The notes under the pieces are model-generated. The model was not told the DNA's origin. It did no database searches and saw nothing but the letters and a program-made list of their open reading frames with translations. Positions 17,958 through 27,328 of a DNA stretch of 64,000 nt are shown here, one piece after another. This DNA comes from Acerihabitans sp035013185 (GTDB lineage Bacteria > Pseudomonadota > Gammaproteobacteria > Enterobacterales > Enterobacteriaceae). How positions within the stretch are numbered: the stretch's first letter is position 1; every line of letters begins with the position of its first letter. The position numbers were made by a program, and so were the translations under genes. The stretch is from NCBI RefSeq assembly GCF_035013185.1, contig NZ_JAYGJO010000011.1, positions 62,001-126,000 on the forward strand, given 5' to 3'.

Positions 17958-18686
17958 TTACGCCAAGCCGCAGATACGGAAAACGCTGGACAAGACGTGG
18001 TCGACGGCGCGCTGCTGCGCCTGCGGCCCCTGGGCCTCATCGCCCAATATTGCCCCAATCTGCACCTCAAAATCGGCATAGGTTTGGGTCATGGCCCAAA
18101 TAGAGAACAACAAGTGCCGGCTATCCAGTGGCTGTAGCTGTTTTTGCGCGATCCAACTGTCGATGACCGCCGCTTTGTCGTTGACCAACTCACGCAAGGT
18201 GGTCTTAAGCAACGGCAGGGCCAGTGGCGCGCCATGCAGAATTTCGCTGGCAAACAGTCTGGAGGCTTCTGGTCGGGAGAACGTAAAGGCCATTTTTTGC
18301 CGTACGTAGCGCTCGATAGCCTCATGGGCACAGGCCTCGGAATGAAAATAGTCCAGTGGTGTCAGCCAGTCACGTAGAATGCCGCTAAGCAACGTCATAT
18401 ATAACGTCTGCTTATTGCCAAAATAGTAGTGCAGGTTGGCTTTGGGTAACCGTGCCTTGTCGGCGATCATCGCCATCGTCGCCCCCTTAAAACCATGGCA
18501 AGCAAAGATCTGTTCCGCCGCCCGTAAGATGGCATTTTCATTGTCCAGCCGTATTCGGCCCTTGCCGGCATCATCAGTCTCATGCAAAACCAAGAGCGCG
18601 TTATCCGACAAGGTCGGCGCCAAAAGCGGATGCGCGGTATTATGTAAAATCGTCGGTGAAATCGTCAGTGACATCGTCGGGTACAT
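17958..18686 (-). CDS. TetR-family regulator, RutR-like
   Basis: Up to 242 residues; a start four codons later (18674) has a better-spaced AAGGA. The HTH is about residues 50-95 (AEQIFACHGFKGATMAMIA, then the recognition helix in LPKANLHYYFGNKQTLY). The C-terminal part matches RutR closely in RLFASEILHGAP, LVNDKAAVIDSWI and LLFSIWAMTQTYADF. RutR senses uracil and thymine. Its position between the pre genes and the ABC importer supports local control of pyrimidine catabolism through the TGACC-N4-GGTTA sites. An unusual 40-residue extension precedes the HTH. Confidence 0.82.
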   Translation of the reverse strand: MYPTMSLTISPTILHNTAHPLLAPTLSDNALLVLHETDDAGKGRIRLDNENAILRAAEQIFACHGFKGATMAMIADKARLPKANLHYYFGNKQTLYMTLLSGILRDWLTPLDYFHSEACAHEAIERYVRQKMAFTFSRPEASRLFASEILHGAPLALPLLKTTLRELVNDKAAVIDSWIAQKQLQPLDSRHLLFSIWAMTQTYADFEVQIGAILGDEAQGPQAQQRAVDHVLSSVFRICGLA

Positions 18687-18802
18687 TCCTTAACCGGTTA
18701 GAAATCCGTCTATCCGCGTGAAACGGACACTCAGGGTCTTCCCATCGTGCCCGCGCTATTGAATCATCCATTACGCCGGAACCCACAGGTCCGGCGTTGG
18801 GT

Positions 18803-19810
18803 TTATTTGATGTTGGCCGCCGCGTCCCACACCACATGGCTCATGCCGCTGTTACCCGGATCCTTTTTAATCACTGGCGTATCACCACCGCTGAGCAATA
18901 CTTTTACGGTGCGTCGGTAGGCCGCCGGATCCAGATAGCCGATTTGTGGTGTATTGGCATGGGTGATCAACTTGGCGACGTTTTCCATTTGACGTTGCTG
19001 TACGTCTAACGTTGCCGAGCCAGACGTGTCCTGATCAACCACAATTTGTGCCGCTTCCGCTGGATGTTTTACCGCTTCATTCCAACCTTGGTAGGTGGCA
19101 TGGAGAAATTTGGCCATTTTCGCCACAAACGCCGGATCTTTTAGGTTACTGCCCTTCACATACAAACCATCTTCCAGCGTGGAGACACCCTGATCCTCGT
19201 AGGGGAAGTTAACCAGTTCGTTCGGTTTCATGCCGGCATCAATCAACTGCCAGTATTCGTTATAGTTCATGGTGGAAATGCAGTCCGCCTGTTTTTGCAG
19301 CAGCGGATCGACGTTAAAGCCTTGTTTCAGCACCTTGATATCCACACCAGGCTTGTAGCCGAGTTTATGCATCCAGTTAAAAAACGGATATTCGTTGCCG
19401 CCGAACCACACACCCAAGGTTTTACCCTTCAGATCCGTAGGGCTGGTGATACCACTGGATTTACGGCAGGTGAGCATCATGCCGGAACGATCGAAAATCT
19501 GGGCAATGTTCACCAGCGGTACCCCGGATTCCCGCGCCGCCAGAGCATCAGGCATCCAGTCGACGATCACATCCGCAGAGTTGCCGGCAATCACCTGCAC
19601 CGGCGAAATATCAGTGCCGCCCGGTTTAATGGTGACATTCAGACCGGCATCTTTGTAATACCCTTTGGCCTGGGCAACGTAATAGCCGGCGAACTGTGCT
19701 TGCGGCAGCCATTTCAGTTGCAGCACCACATTCTCAACCGCTAGCGCATTCAGCGAAACTGCCAGGGTGGTAGCGGCCAGCGCAGTACGCCACGAAAAAC
19801 GTTTCATCAT
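18803..19810 (-). CDS. ABC importer substrate-binding protein, NMT1/Thi5-like
   Basis: 335 residues with a signal peptide (ends near NALA). The body is ThiY/NMT1-type: LQLKWLPQAQFAGYYVAQAKGYY near the N terminus, then GVWFGGNEYPFFNW and a pattern of aromatic residues for pyrimidine-like ligands. Families of this kind bind pyrimidine precursors of thiamine or related bases. In this locus it is probably the periplasmic receptor for uracil, thymine or a hydropyrimidine. It is the last gene of an ATPase-permease-permease-binding protein set. Confidence 0.85.
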   Translation of the reverse strand: MMKRFSWRTALAATTLAVSLNALAVENVVLQLKWLPQAQFAGYYVAQAKGYYKDAGLNVTIKPGGTDISPVQVIAGNSADVIVDWMPDALAARESGVPLVNIAQIFDRSGMMLTCRKSSGITSPTDLKGKTLGVWFGGNEYPFFNWMHKLGYKPGVDIKVLKQGFNVDPLLQKQADCISTMNYNEYWQLIDAGMKPNELVNFPYEDQGVSTLEDGLYVKGSNLKDPAFVAKMAKFLHATYQGWNEAVKHPAEAAQIVVDQDTSGSATLDVQQRQMENVAKLITHANTPQIGYLDPAAYRRTVKVLLSGGDTPVIKKDPGNSGMSHVVWDAAANIK

Positions 19811-19909
19811 CGGTGATTCCTCTGTTGGTTATAATCGCCACCCGGCACGCAACACTCCGCGCATGGCATGACATTGACGAGATGCCGGCCATTCCGGCCT
19901 GCTTTGCTT

Positions 19910-20989
19910 TTATTTTCCCCGCATTGAGGGGTGCCAGAAATTCACTCGCCGATCGCATCGCACCAGCAAGCCGTACATCAACGATCCCACCACCGAGGCC
20001 ACTACAATGGCACTCCATACAATGGACATATGCATTCTGGCCGCCTCGGTGGAAATGCGAAAACCTAAACCCGCTGTGGGTGAACCAAAATACTCCGCCA
20101 CGATGGCACTGATCATTGCCAGGGTGGCATTGACTTTTAGCGCGTTGAAAATAAACGGCATAGCCGACGGCAGGCGCAGTACCCATAAGGTGCGGCCCGG
20201 CGTGGCGGCGTAGCAGTACATCAATTCACTCTCTAACGTATTGGCCGCCGACAATCCCGCCAGGGTACTGACCAAGGCCGGGAAAAAGGTGACCAATACA
20301 ATCACCGCCGCTTTGGAAGGCCAGTCAAAACCAAACCACATCACCATGATGGGGGCTACGCCCACCAACGGGATGGTACTGGTGAGGTTGGCCAACGGCA
20401 GCAGACCACGCTGTAAAAACGGTAACCGGTCAATCAACAGTCCTACCGCGATCCCCAGTCCGCTGCCTAACAGGTAGCCGATCAAGACTGATTTCACCAC
20501 CGTTTGCACCACATCCCCGGTCAACAGCCGCGCATTGTCATACAGCGCCAGCGCGATATCCACCGGTGCCGGCAGCAGCACTTGCGGCACGGCAAATGCA
20601 CTGACCAACAGTTGCCAGAAATACAGCACCCATAAACCGAACAATGCCGCCACGGCTTGAGCCGGCAGCGCCGGACGGGTTAGGGTCGCCAGGCGCTGCA
20701 CTCCCACCACGCACAGGCAGGCCAATGCAGCGACCGCCAGCCAGAATTGGCTGCCACCGGCATCCATTAGCGACGGGCGTATCACCTGCGTGGCGGCCAA
20801 TAGGGTCCACAAGATGAACAGCGCCAAGGCCACGGGTTGACGTGCAAAACCGAGGGCAAACACCGTGCCCACCAACAGCAGTCCATGTACCAGCAACAGT
20901 GGGTCGTTTTGACCACCCTGACATAAGGCCAGCAAGGTCAGCATCAGGGCAAACAGCAGCGCCAGGCTGCCGGGATAGGTCTTATGCAT
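19910..20989 (-). CDS. ABC importer permease (SsuC/TauC/ThiX type)
   Basis: 359 residues, longer than the usual 250-290 because of an N-terminal membrane region (about residues 1-115, four hydrophobic segments). The BPD_transp_1 domain follows, with the EAA-type loop around SELMYCYAATPGRTLWVLRLPSAMPFIFNAL. It forms the membrane channel with the second permease, which starts only 3 bases upstream. The extra N-terminal helices are a distinctive feature of this subunit. Confidence 0.87.
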   Translation of the reverse strand: MHKTYPGSLALLFALMLTLLALCQGGQNDPLLLVHGLLLVGTVFALGFARQPVALALFILWTLLAATQVIRPSLMDAGGSQFWLAVAALACLCVVGVQRLATLTRPALPAQAVAALFGLWVLYFWQLLVSAFAVPQVLLPAPVDIALALYDNARLLTGDVVQTVVKSVLIGYLLGSGLGIAVGLLIDRLPFLQRGLLPLANLTSTIPLVGVAPIMVMWFGFDWPSKAAVIVLVTFFPALVSTLAGLSAANTLESELMYCYAATPGRTLWVLRLPSAMPFIFNALKVNATLAMISAIVAEYFGSPTAGLGFRISTEAARMHMSIVWSAIVVASVVGSLMYGLLVRCDRRVNFWHPSMRGK

Positions 20990-20992
20990 AAT

Positions 20993-21871
20993 TTAGCGCC
21001 TCCCTTTATAGCGTCGCATAACGCCGAATTCGGCTAGGCTTACCAGTCCGGTGAGTGCCACACCCAGTAATGACGCCATGACCAACGCCGCCCAGATTTG
21101 CAACGTATTGCCATAATAAGAACCGGTCAGCAGACGCGCCCCCAGGCCAGCTTGAGCACCGGTGGGCAGTTCGGCCACCATGGTGCCCACCAGACCGCTG
21201 GCAATGGCCACCCGTAGCGCAGGAAACAGAAACGGCAGTGCAGCGGGCAGCCGCACCATCCAGAAAGTGTCAATCCGGCTGGCGGCGTAAGTGTAAACCA
21301 ACTCCATTTCCAACCGCTGCGGTCCACGCAGTCCTTGCACCGCCGCGATGGTCACCGGGAAAAAACACAAATACATGGCGATAGTGGCTTTGGGTAGCAG
21401 ACCGGTAATACCAAGGCTGCCAAGAATGATCAGTACAATAGGCGCGATGGCCAGCACCGGTACCGTCTGTGATGCCACAATCCACGGCAGTAGCGCTTTA
21501 TCCAACGTGGGGGAATGCACGATGCAAATGGCCAGTACTAAGCCGAGCAGCACGCCCATGACAAAACCTGTGACGGCGGCGCTGGCGGTGACGGCAGTGT
21601 GCAGCAGTAAATTGCGCGGTGACGTTACAGGGTAATGGGTGACACTGTTCCAGATCTCCAACAGGATCTGATGCGGGGCCGGCAGTATTGGCCGTTGCAG
21701 GTTTAAGGTCGTGGTAATCAGATCCCAGGCTCCCCATGTCCCACGAGGTGCCAGGGTGCGATCGATAGCACCATGGGCGTTGAGGGCGATGGCCAGTAAA
21801 TACCAGCTGACCAGTCCAGCCAGCGCCACTACCGCCACCGGCACGGTGTGATTACGCAACGTCAGGATCAT
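20993..21871 (-). CDS. ABC importer permease (SsuC/TauC/ThiX type)
   Basis: 292 residues with six or so membrane segments and the EAA loop around EMELVYTYAASRIDTFWMVRLPAALPFLFPAL. It is the partner of the following permease. Its start overlaps the stop of the ATPase gene (ATGA), so the two are translationally coupled. Two different permeases suggest a heterodimeric channel. Confidence 0.87.
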   Translation of the reverse strand: MILTLRNHTVPVAVVALAGLVSWYLLAIALNAHGAIDRTLAPRGTWGAWDLITTTLNLQRPILPAPHQILLEIWNSVTHYPVTSPRNLLLHTAVTASAAVTGFVMGVLLGLVLAICIVHSPTLDKALLPWIVASQTVPVLAIAPIVLIILGSLGITGLLPKATIAMYLCFFPVTIAAVQGLRGPQRLEMELVYTYAASRIDTFWMVRLPAALPFLFPALRVAIASGLVGTMVAELPTGAQAGLGARLLTGSYYGNTLQIWAALVMASLLGVALTGLVSLAEFGVMRRYKGRR

Positions 21872-22701
21872 TCATGGCCCTCCACTAGCGCTTCACGCAC
21901 TTCGCGCGCCAGCCGAATAAACTCTGGCGTATCGCGTAGGGAGAAAGGCCGTTCAAGGGGTAAAGGCGAATCGATCACCTTGACGATACGCCCCGGGCGC
22001 GGCGACATCACCACAATACGGGTGGAAAGGTAGATGGCTTCGCTAATGGAGTGGGTGACAAAAACCACGGTACGTTTTTCGCTGGCCCATAAGGCCTGCA
22101 ATTGCTGGTTCAGGTTGTCGCGGGTCAGTTCGTCCAACGCCCCAAACGGTTCATCCATCATCAAGATTTTGGGTGAAAACCCGAGCGCACGGGCAATGGA
22201 GGCACGCTGCTGCATGCCACCGGAGAGCTGCCAGGGATACTTCTTTTCAAAACCACTCAGGCCGACCCGCACCAGCTGTTCGCGAGCAATTTCCTCGCAC
22301 AATAGCGGCGGTTTGCCCTGGATCTGCAGCGGCAGCATCACATTCGACAGTACCGTGCGCCAGGGCAACAGCACCGGTGCCTGAAAGACATAACCATACG
22401 CGCCCGCTTGCCGGGCTTCGGCGGGGGACATCTCGTTAACCAATACGTTGCCGGAGGTGATGGGTTCAAGATCGGCTATCACTCGCAGCAAGGTGGTTTT
22501 CCCACAGCCCGAAGGCCCGATCAGCGAAACAAACTCCCCCTGACGGATAGTCAGATTGATATTTTTCAGCGCGTGCACCGGACGATCGGCCGCCGGGTAG
22601 ATCACATTGGTATCGCGTACCACGATCACCGGACGGTCGGCCACGGCCACCGGACGGGAAAACGGGCGCGCCGCTTGCTCTGCTATGGCGATTGAATTCA
22701 T
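21868..22701 (-). CDS. ABC importer ATPase (SsuB/TauB type)
   Basis: 277 residues. Walker A GPSGCGKTT, signature LSGGMQQRASIARAL and Walker B ILMMDEPFGALD are intact, with the H-loop in VFVTHSISEAI. It energises the pyrimidine-locus importer. It is the first gene of the transporter unit, preceded by the RutR-like site 25 bases upstream of its start, the right place for control. Confidence 0.92.
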   Translation of the reverse strand: MNSIAIAEQAARPFSRPVAVADRPVIVVRDTNVIYPAADRPVHALKNINLTIRQGEFVSLIGPSGCGKTTLLRVIADLEPITSGNVLVNEMSPAEARQAGAYGYVFQAPVLLPWRTVLSNVMLPLQIQGKPPLLCEEIAREQLVRVGLSGFEKKYPWQLSGGMQQRASIARALGFSPKILMMDEPFGALDELTRDNLNQQLQALWASEKRTVVFVTHSISEAIYLSTRIVVMSPRPGRIVKVIDSPLPLERPFSLRDTPEFIRLAREVREALVEGHE

Positions 22702-22725
22702 ATCCCTTTCCTATCTTGATATTTT

Positions 22726-22741
22726 CTGACTGTATGGTTAG
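22726..22741. promoter_or_regulatory. RutR-like operator upstream of the ABC importer genes
   Basis: CTGACTGTATGGTTAG differs from the preT-upstream copy at 17693 by one base. Both copies lie 25-31 bases before the first gene of a minus-strand unit. Two copies in the same orientation and place argue for a common regulator. Confidence 0.6.
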
Positions 22742-22942
22742 GTTTTCAGTAACAACCATGCCAATTTCATGCCAATGTCAAAACCTTGCGAAATTTAGCG
22801 AGTTGGCCTTTCTTTTGCCGGGTTTTACGGAAGTTTACCGCCGTTCGCGATCACTTCGGTGCAAGACGCATGGGTTTTCGCCTCGTAATGGGGCAATAGC
22901 CCCATCATCTGCAATGATTAATCGGACGGTCGATTGGATAGG

Positions 22943-24274
22943 TCAGGATGGCGTGACTGCCGACAGAGCCAGGTCGATGATCTCCAGGCCGCGCCTCGCC
23001 TCGTCGGCGGTAATAATACAAGGCGGCACGACATGCAGACGGTTTTCCGCCACAAACGGCAGCAGACCCGCGTTAAGCAATGACGCTTTGAGCCCAGCCA
23101 TCGCCGCGGCCGACAAAGGTTGGCGCGTAGCACGATCGCTGACCAGTTCAATGGCATGAAACACCCCGATGCCGCGAACGTCACCGACGATGGCATGTTT
23201 TTGCTGTAGCGCTTTCAGGCCGGGAGACAAGACCTGTTCTCCTATGCTGGCGGCGTTCTCACAGATCTTATCCTGCGCCATCACGTCCAGCGTGGCGACG
23301 ATGGCAGCCATCGCCAGCGGATGACCGGAGTAGGTGAGTCCACCCGGGAACAGTCGATCGTTGAAATATTCCGCAATCGGGCGCGAGATCACCACCCCGC
23401 CAGTCGGGACATAACCGGCAGAGATCCCCTTGGCGAAGGTGATCAGATCTGGCTTGACGTCATAATTTTCAAACGCGAACCACTTACCGGTACGTCCCAT
23501 ACCCGTCATCACCTCATCGAGGATCATCAGGATGCCGAATTCGTCGGCCAACGCCCGAACGCCTTGCAAATACCCCGGCGGCGGCACCAGGATACCGGCG
23601 GTACCCGGAATGGTTTCCAGTAGGATGGCGGCAATACTGTTTGGTCCCTCACCTTCAATGACCCGGCGCAAATGGAATAAGGCGCGCTCACATTCTTGTT
23701 GCGGATCGCTGGCCATAAATTCACTGCGATACGCGTAGGGGGTGAAAAAATGCACATGGCCACGGGCATATTCATTGGGTTGACGACGCCAGTCGCCGGT
23801 AGCACAGACGGCGACGCCGGTATTGCCATGATAAGAACGGTATGCGGACAGGACTTTATCGCGACCGGTATACAGCCGTGCCATGCGAATGGCGTTTTCA
23901 TTGGCGTCGGCACCGGCGTTGGTGAAAAACACCTTGTTAAACCCTGCCGGCGCGCGCTCGATAATGCGTTTTGCCGCCTGGCCCCGCATCAGGTTGGCGG
24001 TGGCGGGGGCAATAGTCACCAGGCTTTCGGCCTGCGCCTGGATGGCAGCAACCACCTTCGGATGTTGATAACCCAAATTGGCGTTGACTAATTGGCTGCT
24101 AAAATCCAGATAGTTATTACCCTCATAGTCCCACAGGCGGCAAGCTTCGCCGCCCGCGATCACCAATGGATTCAGGTTTCCCTGTGCCGACCAGGAATGG
24201 AACACATACTGCCGATCCAACTGGCGCACATCATCATTGGTCAGCCCTTGCGGCGGGTTAATTATCGAAGCCAT
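22943..24274 (-). CDS. Class III omega-aminotransferase, probable beta-alanine:pyruvate
   Basis: 443 residues. The PLP lysine lies in LITFAKGISAGYVPTGG, with the upstream GILMILDEVMTGMGRTG aspartate that binds the pyridine nitrogen and SYHGNTG for the phosphate. In the pyrimidine locus the expected reaction is beta-alanine plus a 2-oxo acid to malonic semialdehyde, the step after ureidopropionase. It has its own upstream region and is divergent from the YdfG-like reductase that would use its product. Substrate assignment is from context. Confidence 0.85.
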   Translation of the reverse strand: MASIINPPQGLTNDDVRQLDRQYVFHSWSAQGNLNPLVIAGGEACRLWDYEGNNYLDFSSQLVNANLGYQHPKVVAAIQAQAESLVTIAPATANLMRGQAAKRIIERAPAGFNKVFFTNAGADANENAIRMARLYTGRDKVLSAYRSYHGNTGVAVCATGDWRRQPNEYARGHVHFFTPYAYRSEFMASDPQQECERALFHLRRVIEGEGPNSIAAILLETIPGTAGILVPPPGYLQGVRALADEFGILMILDEVMTGMGRTGKWFAFENYDVKPDLITFAKGISAGYVPTGGVVISRPIAEYFNDRLFPGGLTYSGHPLAMAAIVATLDVMAQDKICENAASIGEQVLSPGLKALQQKHAIVGDVRGIGVFHAIELVSDRATRQPLSAAAMAGLKASLLNAGLLPFVAENRLHVVPPCIITADEARRGLEIIDLALSAVTPS

Positions 24275-24530
24275 GATTTTTTATCCTTCACTAGACGGTC
24301 GTATCGGACAAGCAGCGCATTCGCGCCCGCTCCTCTGGGTTGCTTTCAGACTAGGGACAAATGCCGCTGCCCGGATAGAGCCAGTTTTGGAGTAAACGCT
24401 GGCCAGAACGAAACCGGCACCGCCGGACGGGGCTGTCACATGAATAAACGGCAACTGGCCCTATGGCCGACCACGTCATGGTTCGTAAGATAGCGAGGTA
24501 CATCACCTAACGGATACAAGGATTATTGCC

Positions 24531-25289
24531 ATGGCAAATACGGTATTTATCACCGGCGCGACCTCCGGATTTGGCCGAGCCACCGCACGGGTATTCGCCG
24601 CTGCCGGCTGGTCGGTCATTCTCACCGGTCGCCGTACCGAACGACTCAAGGCACTGGCAGATGAATTGAGTGGCCAGTCGCCAGTGTGGTTTGCTGCCCT
24701 GGACGTGCGCGACGCCAGTGCTGTGCAAAACCTGGTCGCCGACCTCCCGCCAGACTTTCGTAACGTCAAGGCGCTTATCAATAACGCCGGTTTAGCACTG
24801 GCGCCGCAGTCGGCCCAGCAGGTTGCGCTGGAAGATTGGCATGTGATGATTGACACTAATGTCACGGGACTGGTCAACGTGACCCATACCCTGTTGCCGA
24901 CACTCATTGCCACCGGCAAAGGTGCCAGCATCATCAATATCGGATCTATTGCCGGTCAATGGCCTTACCCCGGCAGCCATGTTTATGGCGCATCCAAAGC
25001 CTTCGTCAAACAGTTCAGTTACAATTTGCGCTGCGATCTGCAGGGTACTGGCGTGCGCGTGACCGACCTGGCGCCGGGTATTGCCGAAACCGAATTCACC
25101 CTGGTGCGCACCAAAGGGGATCAGGCGGCCAATGACAAACTCTATCGCGGAACCACACCGTTAAGCGCCGAGGATATTGCCGAACAGATCTTCTATGTTG
25201 CCACCCTGCCCGATCACATGAATATCAACCGGCTGGAAGTCATGCCAGTACGCCAAGCGTGGTCATCATTCGCTATTGACCGCGACTGA
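24531..25289 (+). CDS. YdfG-like NADP 3-hydroxy acid dehydrogenase (SDR)
   Basis: 252-residue short-chain dehydrogenase. Cofactor motif GATSGFGRA (residues 8-16) with basic TGRRTERL favours NADP. Catalytic Ser and Tyr-x3-Lys lie in INIGSIAGQWPYPGSHVYGASK. Segments such as INNAGLALA, DWHVMIDTN and the C-terminal LEVMPVRQ follow E. coli YdfG, which reduces malonic semialdehyde to 3-hydroxypropionate in pyrimidine breakdown. The position facing the aminotransferase gene fits this detoxifying step. Confidence 0.85.
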   Translation: MANTVFITGATSGFGRATARVFAAAGWSVILTGRRTERLKALADELSGQSPVWFAALDVRDASAVQNLVADLPPDFRNVKALINNAGLALAPQSAQQVALEDWHVMIDTNVTGLVNVTHTLLPTLIATGKGASIINIGSIAGQWPYPGSHVYGASKAFVKQFSYNLRCDLQGTGVRVTDLAPGIAETEFTLVRTKGDQAANDKLYRGTTPLSAEDIAEQIFYVATLPDHMNINRLEVMPVRQAWSSFAIDRD

Positions 25290-25431
25290 GTTTTGCGCCT
25301 GAAGGCCGCCGGCAGTGACCTGTGCCCGGTGGCAATGCCATGAGTTAATCTTTTTTCCCCGTCAAGACGCATCTCGGCACGTTAATTGCGTGCCAGTGAT
25401 CATCACAGCATCCTGAACGGGGAGACCGACC

Positions 25432-26946
25432 ATGATTCTTCATCGTTTGCATATCGATTTTGTTGCCGGTAAAAGTCTGCAGGATCAGTTGCGCCAAGGG
25501 CTGGTATCGGCGATTCTGGCCGGCATTTTTCCGGTGGATGAACCCTTACCTTCCTGCCGTAAGCTGGCGCTGCAGCTCCGGATTTCCCGTAATACCGTGG
25601 CGTTGGTCTTTGAACGTCTGCAAGAAGACGGCTACCTGGTGAGCCGGCCACGCAGTGGCTACTACCTACACCCGTCCTGGTGTCAGAGCGAAGGCTGCGC
25701 TCTGCCTTATGACGATCCGGCCCCGGGCCCACAAGCACCAGACTGGAGCGCGCGTTTTAAGGTTTGCCCCAGCAACTACCAGGCCAGCTTAAAACCGGCA
25801 CGCTGGATGAACTACCCCTTTCCGTTTATTTACGGTCAGCCGGATATCACCCGATTTCCGTTGGAGCAGTGGCGTGAGGTGTCACGCAAGATGTACAGTG
25901 GCCAGCACGAACAACACTGGCTTCGCGATCAGATTGATCAGGATGTACCGGAACTGATTGAACAAATCCGCCAACGTATACTGCCCAAACGCGGCATTGT
26001 CGCGCGTGCCGAGGAGATTTTGATCACCCAGGGTTCCCAAAATGCCCTGTATATGTTAGCCCAGTTGCTGTTCAATCGGCGCACACGGGTAGCGGTAGAA
26101 AATCCGATGTTTCGCGAAGCGATTAATGCTTTTTCACTGCAGGGCAGCACTGTCGTACCGCATAGTCTGGATGATGAAGGCATCTGTCTGACAGAACAGT
26201 CCGCAAGCTGTGACTATTTTTATGTCACACCCAGCCACCAGGCCCCTACCGGCATTGTGATGAGCAGCGCACGCCGCAACCAATTGCTCAGCTTCGCCCG
26301 CTCGCACGATCGCGTGATAATTGAGGATGACTACGATTCGGAAACCAATTTCGACCCCCACCCACAACCGGCGCTAAAAGCCCGCGATACTGATGGTCGG
26401 GTGATTTATGTCGGCAGTCTGTCCAAAGCGCTATCACCCGGTCTCAGACTGGGCTATCTGGTAGCCCCGGCGGAACTTATTGATGAGTTACGGCCGCTGC
26501 GGCGATTGATGTATCGCCACCCCCCCACCACTATTGCCTATCAGATGGCGCAGTTTTTGGCGCTTGGATACTATGAATCCTACCTGAAACGCTATCGGCA
26601 AGATTCCGCGCGCCGCTGGGCCTTGGTTGACCAGGCACTGGATCACTGGTTGCCGCAAGCCATACGTAGCCCTGCCAGCAATCATGCCAATGCGTTCTGG
26701 GTGCAAATGCCCCACGGCATCAATAGCGAGCATTTGGCCTGGCGCGCAGCTCACGCCGGGGTGCTGATTGAACCAGGGCACTCGCATTTTCTCGGCGAAC
26801 AGGTGCCGATGAACTATTTTCGACTTGGGTTTCACGCGATCCAACCCGCACGTATCGACATTGGCATCGCCCGTCTGGCTGACGCCCTGCATGGACGCCA
26901 TTCCCGCAATATCGACTTGGCTTTGGCCGATGTCGCCATGCCTTAA
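25432..26946 (+). CDS. MocR/PdxR-family regulator (GntR HTH plus aminotransferase domain)
   Basis: 504 residues. A GntR winged helix (about 10-80; LPSCRKLALQLRISRNTVALVFERL) is linked to a fold type I aminotransferase-like domain with the PLP lysine in YVGSLSKALSPGLRLGY and IIEDDYDSE. Such regulators sense PLP together with an amino acid or control B6 or GABA genes. It follows the YdfG-like gene by 142 bases on the same strand. The target is unknown; a link with the B6-related cluster at 41.7-53.1 kb is possible but not shown. Confidence 0.85.
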   Translation: MILHRLHIDFVAGKSLQDQLRQGLVSAILAGIFPVDEPLPSCRKLALQLRISRNTVALVFERLQEDGYLVSRPRSGYYLHPSWCQSEGCALPYDDPAPGPQAPDWSARFKVCPSNYQASLKPARWMNYPFPFIYGQPDITRFPLEQWREVSRKMYSGQHEQHWLRDQIDQDVPELIEQIRQRILPKRGIVARAEEILITQGSQNALYMLAQLLFNRRTRVAVENPMFREAINAFSLQGSTVVPHSLDDEGICLTEQSASCDYFYVTPSHQAPTGIVMSSARRNQLLSFARSHDRVIIEDDYDSETNFDPHPQPALKARDTDGRVIYVGSLSKALSPGLRLGYLVAPAELIDELRPLRRLMYRHPPTTIAYQMAQFLALGYYESYLKRYRQDSARRWALVDQALDHWLPQAIRSPASNHANAFWVQMPHGINSEHLAWRAAHAGVLIEPGHSHFLGEQVPMNYFRLGFHAIQPARIDIGIARLADALHGRHSRNIDLALADVAMP

Positions 26947-27126
26947 CGTCAACTAGCAACGTGCAGTGTGGATAGGTGGCGCAGTTCCTAGGGTGATGTG
27001 CACCAGGCTACCCCCGGCACTCAATATTGACGCAAATAGTAACAATTACGTTACTGATGCATGACTTATCTGCGCCGATAACAGTGATGTGTGCACGGGC
27101 ACACTCATTAATATAAGGAATTAACC

Positions 27127-27327
27127 ATGTCTATCGGCTCAGTTGGCAGCATGCCAGTAAACACGCAGTATCAAGCAAGTTCCGCGGGAGAAAAAGGCGA
27201 AGCAAAAGTCGGCCCAGACCATGACGGTGACGCCGATGATGCTGCAACATCAGTAAGTCAGGTAAGTTCCCCTTCAGTAAACGCCAGCGGCAGTGTTGTC
27301 GGCAGCGTAGTCAACGTAAAAGTATAA
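27127..27327 (+). CDS. Small acidic protein with GPDHDGDADD motif, function unknown
   Basis: 66 residues, preceded by AAGGAATTAACC (ribosome-binding site at good distance). Low-complexity Ser/Ala/Val-rich protein with a central GPDHDGDADD and a C-terminal VNASGSVVGSVVNVKV. I recall small proteins with the same plan (acidic DxDGDxDD centre, then VN-SG--IG--INV) in several proteobacteria, without known function. The acidic stretch looks like a calcium-binding loop, which is inference. No signal peptide or membrane segment is visible. A terminator-like hairpin follows directly. Confidence 0.65.
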   Translation: MSIGSVGSMPVNTQYQASSAGEKGEAKVGPDHDGDADDAATSVSQVSSPSVNASGSVVGSVVNVKV

Positions 27328-27328
27328 T

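Noticed and set aside
18803..19810. Reading as thiamine pyrimidine synthase (Thi5)
   Set aside because: A signal peptide and linkage to ABC permease and ATPase genes show an importer binding protein.
24466..24486. Possible third RutR-like site before the YdfG-like gene
   Set aside because: GACCACGTCATGGTT has partial arms but a different spacing (GACC-N7-GGTT) from the two clear copies; too weak to list as a site.
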